Of a stretch of DNA of 64,000 nucleotides, positions 59,401 through 64,000 are shown piece by piece. Both the position numbers and the translations under genes were made by a program. The notes below the pieces were generated by a model. The model ran no database searches and was not told the origin of the DNA. It was given only the letters and a program-made list of their open reading frames with translations. Position 1 is the stretch's first letter. Each line of letters starts with the position of its first letter. This DNA is from Chlorohelix sp037138995 (GTDB lineage Bacteria > Chloroflexota > Chloroflexia > Chloroheliales > Chloroheliaceae): the NCBI RefSeq assembly GCF_037138995.1, contig NZ_JBAXHI010000015.1, positions 1 to 64,000 on the forward strand. The letters run 5' to 3'.

Positions 59401-62235
59401 ATGGTTAGAACCGAATCGCCTCGTTTGCCCCGCCGCATCTTTTTAATCGGCGGCTTAGCCCTGTTACTGATAGCCTTTATCGCCTTTTTCAACATTTCTA
59501 CCCAAACCAATGCTGCTGTATCTTGGAGCGCTCCTCTAATAGCTCCCACCAATACTCTTAAGGCTGTGGGTAATGGTCCACAAACTCTAATAGATCCCAT
59601 ACGACATAATGTAGTAGTGATAGGCGCTTATTGTTGCGGCAACCCTACTCAGGGCGAATCTGCAACTGCAACCGGAGGGGTTTTCTTTTTCTCCAGTCAT
59701 GATACCTATAACAGCTATGTAACGGTAACCAGTTGGGCTTATAACGGTGTACCCTACACAAATTTTAGCGGGGCTTTTGACCGCAACGGCTACCTTCACA
59801 TCGTCTATACCACCTCCAACATGAAAAAAACTATCAACGGCACAATGTACTATGTTAGATATTCTTGGAACGGTTCTAGCTATGCAGAAGTCTCTCGCAC
59901 GCAAATAATGAATAATGTGTGCGGTAGTTTTGACTGCCAATATGTATCGCTTACTTCTAGTTTATACCCAACCGGTCCTGATAAGTTGTATCTGGCTTAC
60001 AATATTAGGGATTTGGTGGATGCATACTGGCGTATAGATGTAACTGAGACCAGCGGTTCTAGCCCTAACTATACTTGGGGCAGCACCCCCACCAATGCCG
60101 GGGTTTCAACCACTAAATACTCATTCAGGTATCCCTCTATGGTGGTTGATAAAGACGGCAGCCTGTTTTTAGCGTACCAATGCGGTCTAGACTGGGGGCC
60201 CATGACAAATTATAAATGTATCAAAGTAATGGATCGCAACCCAAATGGAGTTTGGGGTCCAGTTTATTCCTATAACCTCGACCATTCTGCCCAATGGCCC
60301 GCGGTTGCGGTTGATAACAAGGGTAACGGCTATGTCTTTTCCGGTTATAATTGCCTAAGCATGATTAAATATACAGCATCCGTAGGCTGGAGCGGTGCTG
60401 CCGGTGATAATGTTGTTAACACTAATTCACCGACTAAGTCTTGTGTAACTGGTTCTTTGGCTGGCACGAATCCTCCTTATTATAATAATAATATAATAAA
60501 GGCTTTTTCGGCAGTTGGAACCGGCGATGGTTCAATTTATATAGCTTTCCCTGTTCTCATTCGCGGGATGTATTACGCCTATACCACCGATGGCGGCGCT
60601 ACTTTTGGTCCCGACCCTAATAACCCTACTGCTGCCGATACTAACGCTTCCGGTTGCGTGGCTTTTGATGGCGGCTACTGTGTTTTTGATGCCAGTATTG
60701 CTTGGGACAACAATACTTTGGTAATTGGAGGCAAGAAGACTTACAATCAAGCTACTGCAGATTTCAAGTTATCAATCTTAAGAGCAACAGGGGGCGGTTA
60801 CTATGATGCCGCGCCCTCGAACCTGACCTTCTCTAAAACAGCTACTTCCCTGACTCTATCGTGGCAAAATAATTCCCCCCATGCTACCGCTTTCAAGGTT
60901 GAACGTCGCCCTTACCCGGCGGCAGGTGGTTCATGGGCTACAATTAGCAGCAATGCAGCTAATCCTTTTATTGACTCCGGGCTAACTGAAGCTACGGGCT
61001 ATGAATATAGGGTGACGGCGATGGGGACTCCACTTGGTAATTTGCTCTCTCCTACTGTTCATGACTTTACCGTGTTGCTTCCGCCTACCCTTTTGCAATC
61101 TACCACATCCACTACAACTTCTATTGTTTTAGGCTGGACTGCCGGTTCAGCGGCTAATACAGGCTTCTCAGTTGAGCGGGCAAGTTTAACCGCCACTTCT
61201 ACTTTTACTGTAAAAGGAACTCCGGGAACTAACAGCTATACAGATGCTACGATTTCTCCCGCGGGTGAATACGGTTTCTTTTATCGGGTAAGGGCATATA
61301 AAACCGTTCCCGGCTCAACTGAAGGTACTATTTACTCGGATTATTCCAACCTCTTGTATTCTGAGACAGCCCCTAATGCTCCAACTGGGGTGACTGCTAC
61401 TCCTAACGGAAGCACTAGCGAAAAGATCGAGTGGACGGATACTTCAACTTTTGAAGACGGTTACAATATCATCATCGGGGCTTCAACATATACCGTCGGA
61501 CCTGTAAGCGGCACCGGCTCTAAAGGCAGTTATATAGTAAATGGTCTTACGCCAAATACAACCTATAATAATGTAAAAGTACAGGCGTTTTCGGCGGGAA
61601 AAGGGGTGGGGGAAACTCCAACGTCGTTTACCACCGCGCTTGCCCCGCCCACAGCCGTTAACTTAACAAGTGTTACTGGCTCTACTCTGACGGTGAACTG
61701 GACTGCTCCATCCGGTACTCCTACCAGTTATGCGGTAGAGCGGCTGCAATTGGGTGTAGATTCGAGTTGGACGCAAGTCGGCACTCCCACTCCCCCCCCC
61801 AATAGTTTCGACGATACCGGTCTAACCGCAGGTAAGATATACCTGTACCGGGTAAAAGCTATCAATGCCGGAACTTCAGACCCTTCGGCAGAAGCGGGTG
61901 TACTAACTACAGGCGGTACCGAGAGACCTGTTACAGACGCTACCACCTTGACCGATGCTTTAACTAATGCAGTATCCGGTGACATAATTAAAATCACGGG
62001 GAATGTTACAGTATCTGGAGCATTACCCGATGTTCCTCCAGGAGTAACTATTATTGGTAGCTGTTCCACAAATGGGCCTGCGATTGAGATTACCGGAGCA
62101 ACTGGTTCAGTAAATGGTTTGAATTTGTTCGGCGCAACGCTCTATGGTATCTATATACATGGCTTTACTAGCGGTAAAGAGATAATAACCCACAGCGGAC
62201 GTAACGTGATGAATTGCGTTAAAGTCGGGCAGTAA
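59401..62235 (+). CDS. Large exported protein with sialidase-like N-terminal part and fibronectin type III domains
   Basis: A 944-residue protein. Residues about 12-40 form a signal peptide or anchor (RRIFLIGGLALLLIAFIAFF). Residues 40-460 contain repeated YTTDGGATFGP and IDPIRHNVVV-style blades of a BNR/sialidase-like beta-propeller. About four FN3 domains follow (470-845), seen in APTAVNLTSVTGSTLTVNWT and similar phrases. The end (TDALTNAVSGDIIKITGNVT onward) looks like the first turns of a right-handed beta-helix that stops early. Rich in Thr, Ser, Asn and Tyr, it should act outside the cell. Ligand or substrate unknown. Confidence 0.78.
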   Translation: MVRTESPRLPRRIFLIGGLALLLIAFIAFFNISTQTNAAVSWSAPLIAPTNTLKAVGNGPQTLIDPIRHNVVVIGAYCCGNPTQGESATATGGVFFFSSHDTYNSYVTVTSWAYNGVPYTNFSGAFDRNGYLHIVYTTSNMKKTINGTMYYVRYSWNGSSYAEVSRTQIMNNVCGSFDCQYVSLTSSLYPTGPDKLYLAYNIRDLVDAYWRIDVTETSGSSPNYTWGSTPTNAGVSTTKYSFRYPSMVVDKDGSLFLAYQCGLDWGPMTNYKCIKVMDRNPNGVWGPVYSYNLDHSAQWPAVAVDNKGNGYVFSGYNCLSMIKYTASVGWSGAAGDNVVNTNSPTKSCVTGSLAGTNPPYYNNNIIKAFSAVGTGDGSIYIAFPVLIRGMYYAYTTDGGATFGPDPNNPTAADTNASGCVAFDGGYCVFDASIAWDNNTLVIGGKKTYNQATADFKLSILRATGGGYYDAAPSNLTFSKTATSLTLSWQNNSPHATAFKVERRPYPAAGGSWATISSNAANPFIDSGLTEATGYEYRVTAMGTPLGNLLSPTVHDFTVLLPPTLLQSTTSTTTSIVLGWTAGSAANTGFSVERASLTATSTFTVKGTPGTNSYTDATISPAGEYGFFYRVRAYKTVPGSTEGTIYSDYSNLLYSETAPNAPTGVTATPNGSTSEKIEWTDTSTFEDGYNIIIGASTYTVGPVSGTGSKGSYIVNGLTPNTTYNNVKVQAFSAGKGVGETPTSFTTALAPPTAVNLTSVTGSTLTVNWTAPSGTPTSYAVERLQLGVDSSWTQVGTPTPPPNSFDDTGLTAGKIYLYRVKAINAGTSDPSAEAGVLTTGGTERPVTDATTLTDALTNAVSGDIIKITGNVTVSGALPDVPPGVTIIGSCSTNGPAIEITGATGSVNGLNLFGATLYGIYIHGFTSGKEIITHSGRNVMNCVKVGQ

Positions 62236-62273
62236 GCCGCCTACTACCGAGCAATTCGACCTTGAAATAACAA

Positions 62274-62330
62274 AACCCCTCTCCTGTAAAAAGAGAGGGG
62301 TTCAGGCAAGGGGCTTAAGCCCCTTGTTTT
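62274..62330. terminator. Double terminator between the two exported-protein genes
   Basis: AACCCCTCTC pairs with GAGAGGGGTT (62293-62302), and CAAGGGGC (62307-62314) pairs with GCCCCTTG (62319-62326) followed by TTTT. They serve the plus gene and probably the convergent minus gene. Confidence 0.85.
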
Positions 62331-62332
62331 AA

Positions 62333-64000
62333 TTATAGCCAACCCTTGTTTCTTAATAGAGCATTACCTAGCAAGCCCATCAACACTCCAAATGGGGTTC
62401 CGCTTAACTCAGGATGCCATTCGAGACGCGCCCGCTCAAAGTATTGCACCACGTAGTTCTTCCCGTCATCCGGGTTAAGCTCGTAATATTCCTCGCTGAT
62501 TGGGTAGCCGTATATAAACAACCCGCCGTGACTTTCCCAATAAGCTTTAAAAGAGTTGCGTAGGTTATGCCCGGTTTCGGGGAACCATGTTGCGCCGGGA
62601 TAGCGCATATTCTCAAAGCGGTTAAACGCCCCATGTCCGGCTTGGCGCAACGGTTCGGTTATCTGGTTGCCCAACAAACCAAGCATCACTTCGTAGGGAG
62701 TGCCGGACAATTCGGGATGGTATTCAAAACGGTTGCGCTCGAAATACTGCGCCAGATAGATTTTACCATCGGCAGGATTGACCTCATAGAAAGGCTCGGT
62801 GCGCGGGTAGCCGAATTGCATCAGCCCACCTTTGTCTCGCCAGTATTGTTTGAATATCCCGTTCAGATTATGCCCCGTTTGGGGGAAGAAGAAATTCCCA
62901 CCGGAAAGGTCGTTATCAGGCTCTACTGCTGTAAGCGATTTATCGTATTCGGAGACATCCAGACTGTAAAAACGCCGATCTTCTCCCAAAGTATAAATTC
63001 GGGAGGGCGCGTAAGGTGAAAACATAAGCCCCAGACCGGGGGGGTTGCCCGTAATTTTTTGCCATGTTTGCCCCAAATCAGGCGACATCCATACCCCTTC
63101 CTTGCGGCTGACGTAGATGTTGGATGAGACTACTGGCGATTGGTAAAATTGCAAAAAAGTACCAAAATCGTTACCGCTTGTCAATTCATCCGGTAAGCTC
63201 AAATTTTGCCAATTTGCACCTCCATCACTTGAATAATCCAGTTTGGTATTAGCCGGGCTATAAGGATACCCTTTGCTAACTCGTAGCAATTTCCCATTGC
63301 TGTAATAGGCTGTTACCGCGCTTGACATTCTGTTGAAGCCTAGCGATGTAAAGGAAGCCGCGCCGTTGACGGATACTTTTAGTTCTCGTACATTGCTGGA
63401 ACCGAACCCACCTCCCTCATATATAAGCCCGATAACGTTTACGGGTGTTTGTGGATTCTCGCTTAGATTGGACAGGTAAACCGCAATACCGGCGCGTGAG
63501 TAATCATAGAGGGCAGTTCCTTCAAAACGTTTACTCCAGCTTGCGCCGGCATCTTGCGTGAGATAAATCGCAATATTTCGCATCCCATCAGACCCGGTAA
63601 GCGGGTTTTGTACCAGCGCGTAAGCTGAACGGGCATCACTGTTAGCTATGACAAAGGAGCGTACCATCCCGTTAAATTGCTGCCCTATCTCTTGCCAGTT
63701 CAAGCCCCCATCTTGGCTCACCAGAATTTTTGATTTTTGACTTTCGTTGTTAAAAACCGGGGTAAAGTTGTAAAGGTAGCGACTGCCATCGAGCGCAAGG
63801 AAGGAGGGTTTGTAGGCGAGCTTAGATTCACCCGCTTCTAGGGTACTGTAACGAAAAACGCCCGGATCGTTGCGGTCTTGTGGGTCAGCGTAAACAATGC
63901 CGTTAGGGGCGCACTGTGAAAAGGCATGGCTATTTAGAAAAGTGCGCTGCCCGGTTTTCAAATCAGCCAAGTAAGTCTCTTTTAAAGTGGTAGTGGCTGC
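62333..64000 (-). CDS. BNR/sortilin-like beta-propeller protein with two C-terminal FGYP repeats (5' part outside window)
   Basis: The frame is open to the right edge: before the apparent TTG at 63970 the codons read ATTTLKETY without a stop, so the N-terminus is missing. At least 555 residues are seen. The first ~370 have BNR/Asp-box-type blades (VSQDGGLNWQEIGQQF, LTQDAGASWSKRF, YSSDGGANWQNLSL, MSPDLGQTWQKI). Two ~75-residue repeats end the protein, each NLxxxFKxYWxxxGGLxxFGYP then VQYFER and HPELSGTP. Such tandem repeats are, from memory, common in Chloroflexota secreted proteins. Role unknown. Confidence 0.82.
   Translation of the reverse strand, partial: AATTTLKETYLADLKTGQRTFLNSHAFSQCAPNGIVYADPQDRNDPGVFRYSTLEAGESKLAYKPSFLALDGSRYLYNFTPVFNNESQKSKILVSQDGGLNWQEIGQQFNGMVRSFVIANSDARSAYALVQNPLTGSDGMRNIAIYLTQDAGASWSKRFEGTALYDYSRAGIAVYLSNLSENPQTPVNVIGLIYEGGGFGSSNVRELKVSVNGAASFTSLGFNRMSSAVTAYYSNGKLLRVSKGYPYSPANTKLDYSSDGGANWQNLSLPDELTSGNDFGTFLQFYQSPVVSSNIYVSRKEGVWMSPDLGQTWQKITGNPPGLGLMFSPYAPSRIYTLGEDRRFYSLDVSEYDKSLTAVEPDNDLSGGNFFFPQTGHNLNGIFKQYWRDKGGLMQFGYPRTEPFYEVNPADGKIYLAQYFERNRFEYHPELSGTPYEVMLGLLGNQITEPLRQAGHGAFNRFENMRYPGATWFPETGHNLRNSFKAYWESHGGLFIYGYPISEEYYELNPDDGKNYVVQYFERARLEWHPELSGTPFGVLMGLLGNALLRNKGWL

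Noticed and set aside
1..64000. tRNA, rRNA and CRISPR arrays
   Set aside because: Intergenic regions were scanned by eye for T-loop sequences, rRNA cores and regularly spaced repeats; none was found, although a covariance search would be more sensitive.

Overview
The window looks like chromosomal DNA of a phototrophic member of the Chloroflexota (green non-sulfur lineage). Three genes point to bacteriochlorophyll metabolism: a BchF-type vinyl hydratase (52670-53164), a PucC/BCD-family pigment transporter (53321-54886) and a BchG/BchK-type (bacterio)chlorophyll synthase (37647-38648). A CrtI-type carotenoid desaturase supports this. The paired C-terminal repeats in the partial protein at the right edge (YWxxxGGL..FGYP..HPELSGTP) are, from memory, typical of Chloroflexota. 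Base composition is moderate, lower than I recall for Chloroflexus or Roseiflexus, so a more distant phototrophic lineage is possible; this is inference. No rRNA, tRNA, CRISPR array or complete insertion sequence was seen.

Layout. 1-7614 is a leftward housekeeping block: pdxS-pdxT, a GNAT protein, a Ycf45-like R3H/AAA ATPase, a DarA-type c-di-AMP receptor, a zinc-ribbon membrane protein, DUF167, a GT2 glycosyltransferase and tsaD (cut by the edge). 7799-9829 carries a frameshifted GT87-like relic next to crtI. 9937-23719 is mixed metabolism: an SDR, serC, an isocitrate/isopropylmalate-type dehydrogenase, a histidine kinase carrying a cobalamin-binding sensor domain coupled to rsmI, transporters, aminotransferases, a thioesterase, a Nudix and a macro-domain protein. 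23941-27400 is a three-gene ABC importer. 28833-33234 holds polysaccharide genes, a hydrolase and prmA. 33231-37369 is a leftward operon of a VirB4-like protein without a P-loop, a membrane-anchored glucosaminidase and an FG-GAP-like membrane protein. 37647-41806 has the chlorophyll synthase, a lipoprotein and rmlA-rmlB.

41978-47246 is a cobalamin neighbourhood: a CarH-type MerR/B12 regulator converges on cobS-phosphatase-cobU-yihY. 47710-49187 is the most unusual locus: two adjacent genes, each encoding an XRE-type helix-turn-helix followed by an Hfq/Sm-like domain, then a 32-residue very basic protein, all behind a promoter whose leader carries an intrinsic-terminator hairpin. 49237-54886 contains two single-domain ArsA-like ATPases, a small protein of unknown role, bchF and the pucC-like gene. 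54999-58737 is a leftward metal operon (PRC/MgtE_N/CBS protein, a non-canonical Nramp, CorA), probably for magnesium. 58853-59034 is a 182-bp MITE with target duplications. 59401-64000 encodes two large exported proteins.

Recurring themes are light and cobalamin: two proteins share the CarH W-x9-EH plus ExHxxG signature, one a transcription factor and one a histidine kinase, in a genome that makes bacteriochlorophyll and carotenoids and encodes the late steps of cobalamin assembly.
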